From Mitsuaria sp. GD03876 (GTDB lineage Bacteria; Pseudomonadota; Gammaproteobacteria; Burkholderiales; Burkholderiaceae_C), in assembly GCF_029840635.1 (NCBI RefSeq), contig NZ_JAOCCU010000016.1, forward strand, positions 1 to 64,000: a stretch of 64,000 bases of DNA, given 5' to 3'. The notes under the pieces were generated by a model. It did not search any database, was not told the DNA's origin, and saw only the letters and a list, made by a program, of their open reading frames with translations. This document shows positions 1-10,290 of the stretch, piece by piece. The position numbers were made by a program, and so were the translations under genes. Numbering within the stretch: position 1 is the stretch's first letter; each line of letters opens with the position of its first letter.

Positions 1-1529
1 GGCTGACGCTGGAGCAGCTGCGCCGCATCCGCGCCGGCGACGTGACGCTGGCGCTGCACGCCGACGCCTGGCCGACGATCCGCCGCGGCGCCGCGGTGGT
101 GCAGGCCGCCGCCGCCGGCGACGAGCCGGTCTACGGCGTCAACACCGGCTTCGGCAAGCTGGCCTCCAAGCGCATCGGCAAGGACGAGCTGGCCGCGCTG
201 CAGCGCAACCTGATCCGCTCGCACTGCGTGGGCGTGGGCGCGCCGCTGGCGCCCCAGGTCGTGCGGCTGATGCTGGCGACCAAGGCCGCCTCGCTGGCGC
301 GCGGTTTCTCCGGCGTGCGCGAGTCGGTGGTGCAGGCCATCCTGGACGCCTTCAACGCCGGGCTGGTGCCCTACGTGCCGGCGCAGGGCTCGGTCGGCGC
401 CTCGGGCGACCTGGCGCCGCTGTCGCACATGACGCTGGCGCTGATGGGCGAAGGCGAGATGCTGGTCGACGGCCAGCGCAAGCCGGCGCTGGCGGCGCTC
501 GAGAAGGCCGGGCTGAAGCCGCTGGTGCTGGAGGCCAAGGAAGGCCTGGCGCTGATCAACGGCACGCAGACCTCGACCGCGCTGGCGCTGGACGCGCTGC
601 TGCGCTTCGAGACCGTCTACGCCACCGCCGTCGTCAGCGGCGCGCTGAGCCTGGACGCCGCGCGCGGCAGCGATGGTCCCTTCGATCCGCGCATCCACGA
701 GGTGCGCGGCCAGCCCGGCCAGATCGAGGCGGCGGCCGCCTACCGCGCGCTGCTGGCCGGCAGCGCGATCCGCCAGTCGCATCGCGACGGCGACGACCGC
801 GTGCAGGACCCGTACTGCCTGCGCTGCCAGCCGCAGGTCATGGGCGCCTGCCTGGACCAGTCGCGCTACGTCCGCGACGTGCTGCTGCGCGAGGCCAACG
901 CGGTGACCGACAACCCGCTGGTGTTCACGTCGGAGCACGGCCCGGCGGCGATGGTCTCGGGCGGCAACTTCCACGCCGAGCCGGTCGCGCTGGCCGCCGA
1001 CGCGCTGGCCTGCTCGATCGCCGAGGTCGGCGCGATCGCCGAGCGCCGCATCGCGATGCTGATCGACACCGGGGTGTCGCGCCTGCCGCCGTTCCTGACG
1101 GACAACGCCGGGCTGAATTCCGGTTTCATGATCGCCCACGTCACCGCGGCCGCGCTGGCCAGCGAGAACAAGTCGCTGGCGCATCCGGCCAGCGTGGACA
1201 GCCTGCCGACGTCGGCGAACCAGGAGGACCACGTCTCGATGGCGACCTTTGGCGCGCGCCGCCTGGCCGCGATGCTGGACAACACGGCGCACATCGTCGC
1301 GATCGAGCTGCTGGCGGCCGCGCAGGGCGTGGAATTCCTGCGCCCGCTGCGGAGTTCCGCGCCGCTGGAGGACGTGCACGCGCTGCTGCGCGAGCGCTGC
1401 CCCGCGATGCCCACCGACCACTACCTGGCGCCGGACATCGAGCGCGCCTTCGCGCTGGTCAACGACGACGGCCCGCGCGGTCCCGCGGCGCTGCTGCGCG
1501 CGCGCACCGAGATGGTCGTGCTGGACTAA
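1..1529 (+). CDS. hutH: Histidine ammonia-lyase (5' end cut by window edge)
   Basis: Catalyses the first step of histidine breakdown, L-histidine to urocanate plus ammonia, in the cytoplasm. The reading frame is open from base 3, so the true start lies a few codons before the window; an internal GTG at 42 is the first start-like codon but would cut into the conserved N terminus. The MIO cofactor triad Ala-Ser-Gly is at bases 399-407 inside [14 protein letters not shown], and the family segments YGVNTGFG and QEDHVSM are present. About 508 codons are visible, normal for HutH. No other hut gene follows; the next gene is an unrelated esterase 48 bases downstream. Identification is secure; only the exact start is unknown. 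Confidence 0.96.
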   Translation, partial: LTLEQLRRIRAGDVTLALHADAWPTIRRGAAVVQAAAAGDEPVYGVNTGFGKLASKRIGKDELAALQRNLIRSHCVGVGAPLAPQVVRLMLATKAASLARGFSGVRESVVQAILDAFNAGLVPYVPAQGSVGASGDLAPLSHMTLALMGEGEMLVDGQRKPALAALEKAGLKPLVLEAKEGLALINGTQTSTALALDALLRFETVYATAVVSGALSLDAARGSDGPFDPRIHEVRGQPGQIEAAAAYRALLAGSAIRQSHRDGDDRVQDPYCLRCQPQVMGACLDQSRYVRDVLLREANAVTDNPLVFTSEHGPAAMVSGGNFHAEPVALAADALACSIAEVGAIAERRIAMLIDTGVSRLPPFLTDNAGLNSGFMIAHVTAAALASENKSLAHPASVDSLPTSANQEDHVSMATFGARRLAAMLDNTAHIVAIELLAAAQGVEFLRPLRSSAPLEDVHALLRERCPAMPTDHYLAPDIERAFALVNDDGPRGPAALLRARTEMVVLD

Positions 1530-1577
1530 CATCCGAGGCCTCGGCGGGCCCGGCCCGCCTCCTCCTGGCGAGTCCGC

Positions 1578-2948
1578 ATGACCCACACCGCCTCGACGGC
1601 GCGCCCACCGCGCGCCGTTTTCGCTTCCGCCCTCCCCGCGCCGGAACGCGCATCGCCCGCGCTTGTCCGCTTCGTTGCCGCGCTGTTGCTGCTGGTGGCG
1701 GCGGTGCTGACCGCGCCGCGGGCCTTCGCCGCGACGCGGGTGGTCTTCGAGATCGACATGCGCGCCGAGATCGCCGCGGGCCGCTTCGATCCGGCCAAGG
1801 ACGTGGTCGGCGTGCGCGGCGGCGCGGCGCCGCTGAACTGGTCGCAGTCGCTGATCGCGCCGGCGATCGGCCTGCGCGAGGGCTGGTACGGCGCGAGCGT
1901 CGTGTTCGAGCGCGTGCCGCCGGGCGGCAACGTGCCCTACAAGTTCCACGTCGACCGCCCGGGCCGCCAGTTGCCCGACGGCGTGTGGGAGGACGGCCAG
2001 AACCGCTCGCTGGAACTCGTCAGCGACGAGTTGCGCGTCGCGCGGGCCTTCAACGATCCGGGCGCGCCGGTGTCGCTGAGCCGCGCCGGCACCATCGAGC
2101 GCCTGGCGCCGCTGCCGGAGCGCTTCGTCGCGGCGCGCGCGGTGCAGGTCTGGCTGCCGCCGAACTATGAGCGCGACACGCAGCGCCGGTATCCGGTGCT
2201 GTACCTGCACGACGGGCAGAACGTGTTCGACGCGGCGGCGGCGGGCGCCGAATGGCGGGTCGACGAGACGGCGCAGGAACTGACGGTCTCGGGCCAGATC
2301 CAGCCGATGATCATCGTGGCGGTGTCCAACTCGCCGGCGCGCGTCGACGAGTACACGGCGACCGCGCGCACGCATGAAGGTGTCTCGCGCGGCGGCAAGG
2401 CGCCGGCCTATGCCCGCTACCTGATCGAGCAGCTCAAGCCCGCGATCGACGCGCGCTACCGCACGCAGCCCGACGCGGCGCACACGGCGGTGGGCGGTTC
2501 GTCGCTGGGCGGGATCATGAGCCTGTGGCTGGCGGTGCACCACGGCGACGTGTTCGGCACGGCGCTGGTGGTGTCGCCGTCGCTGTGGTGGGACGATGAA
2601 TTCCCGATCCGCGACACGAAGACGACGCCGCTGCCGATGTCGGTGCCGCGTCCCAAGCTGTGGCTGGACATGGGGACCGGCGAAGGCCCCGACGCCATCC
2701 CGCAGCTGCGCAAGCTGCGCGGCGTGCTGGAGGCGCGCGGCTGGGCGAGCGCCGACCTCGGCTACCTGGAGGCGCAGGGCGCGACGCATGACGAGGCCAG
2801 CTGGGCCGCGCGGGTCGAGCCCATGCTGCGCTTCGTCGATCGGCAGTTCAACGCCAAGCCGGGCCGGTCCAATCGCGAACAGCGCGATCCGTTCCCGAGC
2901 GGCGTGCGGCCGTCGATGCCGCCGGGGCCGGGGACGTACAACCAGTGA
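1578..2948 (+). CDS. Secreted alpha/beta-hydrolase esterase with N-terminal beta-sandwich domain
   Basis: Predicted exported esterase of the enterochelin-esterase/esterase-D-like family (IroE/COG2819 type), 456 aa. The N terminus has a basic stretch and then a hydrophobic segment (residues about 30-52, ending near AFAA) that looks like a long signal peptide. Residues about 55-150 resemble the carbohydrate-binding-type beta-sandwich often placed before such hydrolases. The catalytic domain starts near residue 180, with YLHDGQNVF and the nucleophile elbow GGSSLGG. A C-terminal ATHDEASW segment carries the expected catalytic His. The substrate cannot be read from sequence: siderophore ester, acetyl ester or polyester are all possible. 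The ribosome site is weak, so the start could shift slightly. Confidence 0.82.
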   Translation: MTHTASTARPPRAVFASALPAPERASPALVRFVAALLLLVAAVLTAPRAFAATRVVFEIDMRAEIAAGRFDPAKDVVGVRGGAAPLNWSQSLIAPAIGLREGWYGASVVFERVPPGGNVPYKFHVDRPGRQLPDGVWEDGQNRSLELVSDELRVARAFNDPGAPVSLSRAGTIERLAPLPERFVAARAVQVWLPPNYERDTQRRYPVLYLHDGQNVFDAAAAGAEWRVDETAQELTVSGQIQPMIIVAVSNSPARVDEYTATARTHEGVSRGGKAPAYARYLIEQLKPAIDARYRTQPDAAHTAVGGSSLGGIMSLWLAVHHGDVFGTALVVSPSLWWDDEFPIRDTKTTPLPMSVPRPKLWLDMGTGEGPDAIPQLRKLRGVLEARGWASADLGYLEAQGATHDEASWAARVEPMLRFVDRQFNAKPGRSNREQRDPFPSGVRPSMPPGPGTYNQ

Positions 2949-3142
2949 GGCCCGGGGCCGTCGGCCTGAAGGGGGCGAATGACCCTGCGTTCGATCAAGG
3001 CATTTTTCCGTTGACCTCCTGATGGGGGATGGCGACGCCTCATAGGCGCTAGTTGATGGGGGGACTGCCGACTCATTGATGTCATGGCAGCGCGATGACC
3101 GGGTGGTCAGACTGCGCGCCATTTCCCTTCAACGAGTCCGCC

Positions 3143-6100
3143 ATGAGCCAACATCGCCCCCTGCAGTCCTCGAACCTTCCTGCCGCCGACGGCACGTCGC
3201 TCCCGGTCAAGGAGACAGCGGCACGGCGACCGAAGCGCCTGCCAGGCGAGGCGGAGGTGACCGAGGCCCCGGCCGGCACGCCGGCGACGCCGGCGGAGGC
3301 GCTCGCGGAAGACGTCGGGGCCGCCGAGGGCGGTTCGGGCGTGGCGGAGGGGATCGTCGGCGAGGCATCGGGGACGGTGCAGGCGGCGTCGAGCCTCGGC
3401 ATGTCGGCGGTTTCCGGGATCACGGGACTGGCGATGGGTGGGGTGATGCTCGGCAGCGTCGCCGCTGTCGCGGGAAGCGTCTCGGGCCAGGAGCTGGCGA
3501 AGCCGCTGCCGTCTGAGCCGCCCGAACAAGTCGTCAAGCCGTCGAAGCCGGGACAGACGACGCCGGCGGTCGAGCTGCCGGTGTCGCCGATGCCGCCGGT
3601 CGAGGCGCCTGCACCGCCGGCGCCGCCGACCGAGCAGCCCGCGGTGGTCACCTCCACCGGCACCGACGCCATCAACGCCAGCGGCGGCGTGCAGGTCTCC
3701 GTGCCGAGCGGCAGCAACTGGGAGTTTTCCACCGATGGCGGCGTCACCTGGAAGCCGGGTGCAGGCTCAGCCATCCCTGGCTCGGAACTCCAGGAGGGCG
3801 ATAACAAGATCCAGGTTGCCGTCGTCGATGCCGCTGGGAATCGCGGTCCGGCCACCACCATCCCGGTGATCGTGGACAACGCGCCGCCGACGGAAAAACC
3901 AGCCGTGGTCACCTCGACCGGTACCAGCGCGATCAACAACGCCGGCGACCTGCAGGTCTCCGTGCCGAGCGGCAGCGACTGGCAATTCACCACCGACGGT
4001 GGCACGACCTGGAAGCCGGGTACCGGCACCACCATCCCGGCCGGCGAGCTCCAGGAAGGCGATAACAAGATCCAGATCGCCGTCGTCGATGCCGCCGGCA
4101 ATCGCGGTCCGGCCACGCCGATCTCGGTGACCGTGGACAACACGGCACCGACCGAGAAGCCCGCTGCAGTCACCTCGACCGGCACCGAGGCCATCAACAG
4201 CGCCGGCGGCGTGCAGGTCAACGTCCCGAGCGGCAGCGACTGGCAATTCACCACTGACGGCGGCGCCACCTGGAAGCCGGGCTCCGGCTCCACCATCCCT
4301 GGCTCCGAGCTCAAGGAAGGCGCCAACCAGGTCCAGGTTGCCGTCGTTGATGCCGCCGGAAATCGCGGTCCGGCCACCACCATTCCGGTGACCGTGGACA
4401 ACACGCCACCCACCGAGAAGCCTGCCGCAGTCACCTCCACCGGCACGAGCGCCATCAACAACGCCGGCGGTGTGCAGGTCAACGTGCCCAGCGGCAGCGA
4501 CTGGCAATTCACCACCGACGGCGGCACCACCTGGATGCCGGGGACCGGTTCCACCATCCCCGGCTCCGAACTCAAGGAAGGCGACAACCAGATCCAGGTT
4601 GCCGTCGTCGATGCCGCAGGGAACCGCGGTCCGGCCGCCACCATCCCAGTGACCGTGGACAACACGCCACCGACCGACAAGCCTGCGGTGGTCACCTCGA
4701 CCGGCACGAGTGCCATCAACAACGCCGGCGGCGTGCAGGTCAACGTGCCGAGCGGCAGCAACTGGCAATTCACCACCGACGGTGGCACGACCTGGAAGCC
4801 GGGCTCCGGCTCCACCATCCCTGGCTCCGAGCTCAAGGAGGGTGACAACACGATCCAGATTGCCATTGTCGATACCGCCGGCAATCGCGGCCCAGCCACG
4901 CCGATCTCGGTGACCGTGGACAACACGGCACCGACCGAGAAGCCCGCTGCAGTCACCTCGACTGGCACCGAGGCCATCAACGCCAGCGGCGGCGTGCAGG
5001 TCTCCGTGCCTAACGGCAGCAACTGGCAATTCACCACCGACGGCGGCACGACTTGGAAGCCGGGCAACGGCTCCACCATCCCGGCCGGCGAACTCCAGGA
5101 AGGCGATAACAAGATCCAGATCGCCGTTGTCGATGCGGCCGGCAATCGCGGCCCAGCCACGCCGATCTCGGTGACCGTGGACAACACGCCTCCGACGGAG
5201 AAACCTGCGGTCGTCACCTCGACAGGCAACGCCGCCATCAACAACGCCGGCGGCGTGCAAGTCTCCGTGCCGAGCGGCAGCGACTGGCAATTCACCACCG
5301 ACGGCGGCACCACCTGGAAGCCGGGCTCCGGCTCCACCATCCCTGGCTCCGAGCTCAAAGAGGGTGACAACACGATCCAGATTGCCGTCGTCGATACCGC
5401 CGGCAATCGCGGTCCGGCCACCACCATCCCGGTGACCGTGGACAACACGCCCCCGACCGAGAAGCCTGCGGTGGTCACCTCCACCGGCACCAGCGCCATC
5501 AACAACGCCGGCGGCGTGCAGGTCAACGTCCCGAGCGGCAGCAACTGGCAATTCACCACCGACGGCGGCGCCACCTGGAAGCCGGGCACCGGCTCCACCA
5601 TCCCCGGCTCCGAACTCAAGGAAGGCGACAACCAAATCCAGGTCGCCGTCGTCGATGCCGCAGGCAATCGCGGTCCGGCCGCCACCATCCCGGTGACTGT
5701 CGACAACACCCCGCCGACAGAGAAGGCCACCGTGGTTACCTCCACTGGCACGGGCGCCATCAACAACGCCGGCGGCGTGCAAGTCAACGTCCCGAGCGGC
5801 AGCAACTGGCAATTCACCACCGACGGTGGCACCACCTGGAAGCCGGGCACCGGCACCACCATCCCTGGCTCCGAGCTCAAGGAAGGCAGCAACCAGGTCC
5901 AGGTCGCCGTCGTCGATGCCGCGGGCAACCGCGGTCCGGCCGCCACCATCCCGGTGACTGTCGACAACACCCCGCCCAGCGCCTTGAAGGCCGCATTGAA
6001 GGCGGATACCGGCGCGGATCCTTCCGATCGCGTCACCAGCGACGCGACCATCCGGATCGACGGGCTAGAGAGCGGCGCCAAATGGCAGTACCGCGTGGAC

Positions 6101-9100
6101 GGCGAGCCGGGCTGGCACGACGGCGTCGGCAACGAACTACCCGGCAGCGCGCTGACGGATGGCAAGCACACCCTGTCCTTCCGTCAGATCGATGCCGCCG
6201 GCAACGTGAGCACGGTCCTGCCTTTGGACATCACCGTGGACCGCAGCGCCCCGGCCGTGGACCTGAGCGCCGCGCACGACGCGCAATCCCGTCTCGACCT
6301 GATCGCCAGCGAAACCCAGGTCAAGACCGGCGTCGCCCTCACCGCCACCACCGCCGCGCTCGCGGACAGCGACATGCGCGCCTTGACCGTGCGCCTGGGC
6401 GGCGCGGCGCTGGACGTGACGCGAGACCAGCTCGTCCTGGACAAGGCGCTCGACCTCCGGGTCTCGAGCCGCGCCGACAACGTCGCCATCGGCGGCATCG
6501 CCGGCCTGTCCTACACCTACGACGCCGCGACCCGCACGCTCACCGTGACCCGGTCCGACGGCCGCGTCTTCTCGGGCGAGGACGCCTCGATCATCACCAA
6601 CGCCACCAAGCTGCGCGACCCCACCGGCACGTCCGTGCCGGGCGAACGAACCGCCACCATCGGCTACGAGGACCTCGCCGGCAACACCGGCGCCCAGGCG
6701 ACGGTGACGCTGACCGTGGACTCGCGCCGCCCGGTGCTGGACCTCAACGGCCCGCTGCCCGGCCAACAGACCCAGCTGGCCATCGCCAGCCTGGCCGCCC
6801 CGGTGTCGCTGCTGGGCGCGCAGGCCAGCGTTTCCCATGCCAACCCCGGCGCGGGCTTCTCGCGCGTGACCATCGCCGTCTCCGGCAGCGGCGCCAGCCG
6901 GGACGACGCCCTGTTGATCGAGCACGCCGGCACGACCACGCGCCTGCCCGCGGGATCGAGCGAAATCGTCGTCGACGGCGTGCGCTGGCAGGTCACCCAG
7001 ACGGCGGACAACCACGTCTTCCAGCGTCCCACCGGCGAGGCGCTCGCCACCGCGGCCCAGGTGCAGGCGCTGTTGCGCGGGCTGCAGGTCCAGAACACGT
7101 CGTCGCAGGCCACCGAAGGCGACCGGTCCTATGCGATCAGCATCAGGGACCACTTCGGCTACACCGTGTCGTCCACCGCGACGATCACGCTCGACGCGAC
7201 CGCGCCGGTGCTCAACCTGGCCGCCGCGCACGCCGGTCCGGTGACCCGCTCGATCGCCGCCGGCACGCCCTGGGTCGTCGCCGTCGCCTCCGCCAACGCC
7301 GCCACCGTCGTCGAGTCCGGCGGGGTGACCCGGCTGGAGGTCCGCTTCGCCTCGACGGATCCCAAGGCGCTGGACGGCGTGACGGCCGGACACGCGGAAC
7401 ACGTGGGTTTCTCCGACGGCAACGACAGCGACGGCATGACGGACCGGTTGCGCATCGGCGAAGCAGGCACGCTCACCGCGATCAATCCCTTGTCCCGCAA
7501 ACCCGTGGTGCTGACCATGACCGGCGCCGACCATCGCACGCTCACCATCACCTCGGACACGCCGCTGACGCAGGAGGAGGCGTCGATCGTGCTGCGCCTG
7601 CTGCGCTACGGCGCGCAGGCCGACGCGGTCAACGGCGTCCGCGAGATCACGGTGCAGGCGTTCGACATCGCGGGCAACGGGTCCACGCCGGCGACGTCGT
7701 CGATCACCGTGTCGACCGCCGGCACGCCGACGATCTTCCTGGACCCCGCCGCCGATACCGGTCTCTTCCTCAACGACAACGTGACCCAGCGCGACGGTTC
7801 CGCGGGCCGGCCACTGCTGCTGACCGGCACGGCCGCGCCGTCCTCGACGGTCACGCTGTTCGACGACATCAATCGCAACGGCCTGATCGATGCCGGCGAA
7901 AGCCTCGGCAGCGTCCAGGCGGGCGCGGACGGGACCTGGCGGCTCGACACGCTCTCCCAGCCCCCGCTCGCCGACGGCGAACATCACCTGCGGATCAGCG
8001 CTGGCGGCATCACGTCCGCGCCCTTGGACCTGACCGTGGACACGCGGCCGCCGGCCAGCGTCTTCGCGTTGGGCAACGCGACGCTGCTGCGGCCGGTGCT
8101 GTCGGGCATCACCGACCCGAACACGCCGGTCACGGTGGAACTCGACACGGACGGCAACGCCGGCAACGGCTACGAGGTCCGCTACCAGGTGCTCAGCGAC
8201 CGGGTCGGCCACTGGAGCGTGGACACCGCCACGGCCGCGCCGATCGCCGGCCAGGCCTTCGCCTACGCGGACGGCGCGAAGGTGCAGGCGCGCGTCACGG
8301 CGACGGACCTGGCCGGCAACACCACCGTCACGACCTCGACGTCCACCGCCTACCGGTCCCTGTTCGACGTCTCCGACTCGCACGTGATCGAGGGCACCGG
8401 CGGCGAGCGCGAGATGGTGTTCGTCGTCACGCGCTCCGGCGACGTGAGCACGGCCGGCTCGGTCGACTACGCCGTCGACACGGCCGCGAGCTCCGCGCGC
8501 GCCGACGCGGCGGGCGCGCCCGCGGACAACGACATCGCCGGCGCGCTGAACGGCCGCGTCGCCTTCGCGGCGGGGGAAACCTCCAAGCTGGTGAAGTTCA
8601 CGGTCAAGGGCGACCACTTCCGCGAAGTCAACGACAAGCTGGTCGTCAACCTGAAGTCGGCCACCGGCGGGACGATCGGCGACGGCGTCGGCGTCGGCAA
8701 CATCAATGAAATCGATGTCGACCAGCTGCAAGCCGCCTACGGCCTGCGCGACCTCAGCCCGCAACGCAACGACTTCGCCATCCGCGTCCGGCGTTCGTCG
8801 GACAACGCCGAGCGCGACATCGGCTTCGACGTCAACGGCGACCTGGACCAGCAGGCGCTGCTCGACTTCGTCGGGCGAGGTGCCGGCGACAAGGGCTTCG
8901 TGACGCGCTGGTACGACCAATCCGGGCACGGTCGCGACATGTACCAGGCGAATGCCGCGAAGCAAGGGGTGATCGTCGACGGTGGCGCCGCCGTGAGCCG
9001 TTCCGATGGGTCGCTCGCGATCAGCTTCAACAACGACCGCAACGGCTGGCACGACGATTACATGGTCGCGGACGGGGTCGCCGGATCCGACTGGAAAAGC

Positions 9101-10252
9101 GTGGCCGTCTACGCGAAGGTGCAGTCGGAAGGGACGAGCTCCGGGACCTTGTTCAACCTGGGTGATACCAATTCCGCCCGGCTGAGCAGCCACTATCCCA
9201 ACGTCAACACGGTCAACCACAGCGAGAACGGCTACATCTTCGACGTGGACAACATCGGCGACGGACGACTCACACGCGTCACGCCGGTCGGGAGCACCAT
9301 GCTGCAGAACGCCAATGACATCGTCTTCGAGGCGCACAGCGGCCAGGGTGCAGGATCCGCCGATCTGAACTACACCGACGCCGCGCAAGCGATCTTCGAG
9401 AACGGCGTCGCGGTGGCCGCCGATGGCATGGTGGGGGATCGATTCCCCACCTCCTCCAAATGGATCCTGGCACGACACGCCGAAGCGGGTCCGAACTCGG
9501 AACGCCACCAACAGGCGATGTACAACGAATTCCTCGTCTACCTCGCCAAGGACAACAGCTCGCCGACGGCCAAGTCGCTGGCCGGCACCTCCGGCGCGGA
9601 CGCGCTGACCTTCTCCGGCGAAGCGATCCAGGGCATCAGCGGCCTGGCCGGCCAGGACACGCTGTACCTCTCCGGCGCCAACCACCTGAACCTGTCCAGC
9701 CTCGCCCAAGGCATGACCGGCATCGAGCAGATCCGCATGGACAACGGCGCGGCCAACACGCTGACGCTGGACAGCGCGACCCTGGCGCGCAACGGCGCCA
9801 GCACGCTGACCGTCACGATGGACGCTGGCGACCAGGTCGTCTTCAACGGCAAGGCGATCTCCCACGACACCGACCGCATCGACACGCTGGTGTTGGGCAG
9901 CCGCTTCGGCGAGGTCCTCGTCGGCACCGGCGGGCGCGACCTGATGATCGGCGGCGCCGGCGCGGACGTGTTCCTCTGGCTGCCCGGCCAGGGCGGCGAG
10001 AAGCGCATCGCCGACTACAGCGCCGCGCAGGGCGACACCATCGACCTCAGCGCGCTGCTGAAGAACTTCCAGGCGGGCAACGAATCGGCCTACATCCAGA
10101 AGGTCGCCAACGCGCAGGGCGAAGCGGTGCTGCGTGTCGACTGGGAAGGCCAGGGCCAGTTCGCGACGCCGGACATGACGATCTCGCTGCAGCAGGTCTC
10201 GATGGCCGAGCCCGTCAGCATCCGCACCGCCTCCGGCATCCTGGTCGTGTGA
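3143..10252 (+). CDS. Giant repeat-containing Ig/Calx-beta surface protein with type I secretion-like C terminus
   Basis: Predicted very large extracellular adhesin or biofilm-type protein, 2369 aa. An upstream in-frame ATG exists at 3095, but 3143 (MSQHRP) was chosen because the paralogue at 15278 also begins MS-H-P. Residues about 1-130 are low complexity with one hydrophobic segment. Residues 161-943 are nine 87-aa repeats, each ending near AGNRGPA and V-VDN. A tenth divergent copy and several Ig-like units follow. A Calx-beta domain lies at about 1740-1855. A concanavalin-like domain at about 1858-2135 resembles the arabinofuranosidase-B-type fold (IRVRRSSDNAE, TRWYDQSG). An RTX-like GGRDLMIGGAGADVF is at about 2260, then a GDTIDLSALL terminal module typical of type I secreted proteins. 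There is no Sec signal, and no HlyB/HlyD/TolC genes are in the window. Adhesion is inferred from architecture only. Confidence 0.85.
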   Translation: MSQHRPLQSSNLPAADGTSLPVKETAARRPKRLPGEAEVTEAPAGTPATPAEALAEDVGAAEGGSGVAEGIVGEASGTVQAASSLGMSAVSGITGLAMGGVMLGSVAAVAGSVSGQELAKPLPSEPPEQVVKPSKPGQTTPAVELPVSPMPPVEAPAPPAPPTEQPAVVTSTGTDAINASGGVQVSVPSGSNWEFSTDGGVTWKPGAGSAIPGSELQEGDNKIQVAVVDAAGNRGPATTIPVIVDNAPPTEKPAVVTSTGTSAINNAGDLQVSVPSGSDWQFTTDGGTTWKPGTGTTIPAGELQEGDNKIQIAVVDAAGNRGPATPISVTVDNTAPTEKPAAVTSTGTEAINSAGGVQVNVPSGSDWQFTTDGGATWKPGSGSTIPGSELKEGANQVQVAVVDAAGNRGPATTIPVTVDNTPPTEKPAAVTSTGTSAINNAGGVQVNVPSGSDWQFTTDGGTTWMPGTGSTIPGSELKEGDNQIQVAVVDAAGNRGPAATIPVTVDNTPPTDKPAVVTSTGTSAINNAGGVQVNVPSGSNWQFTTDGGTTWKPGSGSTIPGSELKEGDNTIQIAIVDTAGNRGPATPISVTVDNTAPTEKPAAVTSTGTEAINASGGVQVSVPNGSNWQFTTDGGTTWKPGNGSTIPAGELQEGDNKIQIAVVDAAGNRGPATPISVTVDNTPPTEKPAVVTSTGNAAINNAGGVQVSVPSGSDWQFTTDGGTTWKPGSGSTIPGSELKEGDNTIQIAVVDTAGNRGPATTIPVTVDNTPPTEKPAVVTSTGTSAINNAGGVQVNVPSGSNWQFTTDGGATWKPGTGSTIPGSELKEGDNQIQVAVVDAAGNRGPAATIPVTVDNTPPTEKATVVTSTGTGAINNAGGVQVNVPSGSNWQFTTDGGTTWKPGTGTTIPGSELKEGSNQVQVAVVDAAGNRGPAATIPVTVDNTPPSALKAALKADTGADPSDRVTSDATIRIDGLESGAKWQYRVDGEPGWHDGVGNELPGSALTDGKHTLSFRQIDAAGNVSTVLPLDITVDRSAPAVDLSAAHDAQSRLDLIASETQVKTGVALTATTAALADSDMRALTVRLGGAALDVTRDQLVLDKALDLRVSSRADNVAIGGIAGLSYTYDAATRTLTVTRSDGRVFSGEDASIITNATKLRDPTGTSVPGERTATIGYEDLAGNTGAQATVTLTVDSRRPVLDLNGPLPGQQTQLAIASLAAPVSLLGAQASVSHANPGAGFSRVTIAVSGSGASRDDALLIEHAGTTTRLPAGSSEIVVDGVRWQVTQTADNHVFQRPTGEALATAAQVQALLRGLQVQNTSSQATEGDRSYAISIRDHFGYTVSSTATITLDATAPVLNLAAAHAGPVTRSIAAGTPWVVAVASANAATVVESGGVTRLEVRFASTDPKALDGVTAGHAEHVGFSDGNDSDGMTDRLRIGEAGTLTAINPLSRKPVVLTMTGADHRTLTITSDTPLTQEEASIVLRLLRYGAQADAVNGVREITVQAFDIAGNGSTPATSSITVSTAGTPTIFLDPAADTGLFLNDNVTQRDGSAGRPLLLTGTAAPSSTVTLFDDINRNGLIDAGESLGSVQAGADGTWRLDTLSQPPLADGEHHLRISAGGITSAPLDLTVDTRPPASVFALGNATLLRPVLSGITDPNTPVTVELDTDGNAGNGYEVRYQVLSDRVGHWSVDTATAAPIAGQAFAYADGAKVQARVTATDLAGNTTVTTSTSTAYRSLFDVSDSHVIEGTGGEREMVFVVTRSGDVSTAGSVDYAVDTAASSARADAAGAPADNDIAGALNGRVAFAAGETSKLVKFTVKGDHFREVNDKLVVNLKSATGGTIGDGVGVGNINEIDVDQLQAAYGLRDLSPQRNDFAIRVRRSSDNAERDIGFDVNGDLDQQALLDFVGRGAGDKGFVTRWYDQSGHGRDMYQANAAKQGVIVDGGAAVSRSDGSLAISFNNDRNGWHDDYMVADGVAGSDWKSVAVYAKVQSEGTSSGTLFNLGDTNSARLSSHYPNVNTVNHSENGYIFDVDNIGDGRLTRVTPVGSTMLQNANDIVFEAHSGQGAGSADLNYTDAAQAIFENGVAVAADGMVGDRFPTSSKWILARHAEAGPNSERHQQAMYNEFLVYLAKDNSSPTAKSLAGTSGADALTFSGEAIQGISGLAGQDTLYLSGANHLNLSSLAQGMTGIEQIRMDNGAANTLTLDSATLARNGASTLTVTMDAGDQVVFNGKAISHDTDRIDTLVLGSRFGEVLVGTGGRDLMIGGAGADVFLWLPGQGGEKRIADYSAAQGDTIDLSALLKNFQAGNESAYIQKVANAQGEAVLRVDWEGQGQFATPDMTISLQQVSMAEPVSIRTASGILVV
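3623..5971 (+). repeat. Nine tandem 261-bp coding repeats
   Basis: Nine consecutive units of exactly 261 bp (87 codons) begin at 3623, 3884, 4145, 4406, 4667, 4928, 5189, 5450 and 5711. Each starts with a Pro-Thr-Glu/Asp-Lys-type motif and contains V-VPSGS-W-FTTDGG-TW-PG. Units differ at a few positions, for example ATTIPV against ATPISV and GSELKEG against AGELQEG. No unit has lost frame. A tenth, highly diverged unit follows from 5972. High identity makes copy number prone to change by recombination and to assembly collapse. Confidence 0.95.
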
Positions 10253-10260
10253 CGCGCGGC

Positions 10261-10290
10261 GGCTCGCGGGTCAATACCGGCCCGTGAGCC
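10261..10290. terminator. Hairpin at the convergent ends of the giant gene and clsB
   Basis: Ten-base arms at 10261-10270 and 10281-10290 are complementary apart from one wobble position, with a 10-base loop. The hairpin lies just after the stop codon of the plus-strand giant gene and overlaps the last codons of the minus-strand clsB. There is no clear T tract on either strand, so termination is only a positional inference. Confidence 0.4.

Noticed and set aside
3623-5971. Regular repeats resembling an array
   Set aside because: The 261-bp period is coding, in frame and continuous, with no spacers, so it is not CRISPR.
3082-6171. Very long minus-strand open frame with repeated motifs opposite the giant gene
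   Set aside because: It is the antisense of the 261-bp repeats; GC-rich codon use keeps the opposite frame open. It lacks a start context and has no recognisable protein.
6137-9865. 1242-codon minus-strand open frame and an 875-codon plus-strand frame in the same region
   Set aside because: Both are shadows of the giant gene, rich in Arg/Gly/Ala, with no domain content; the giant frame carries clear Ig, Calx-beta and secretion modules.
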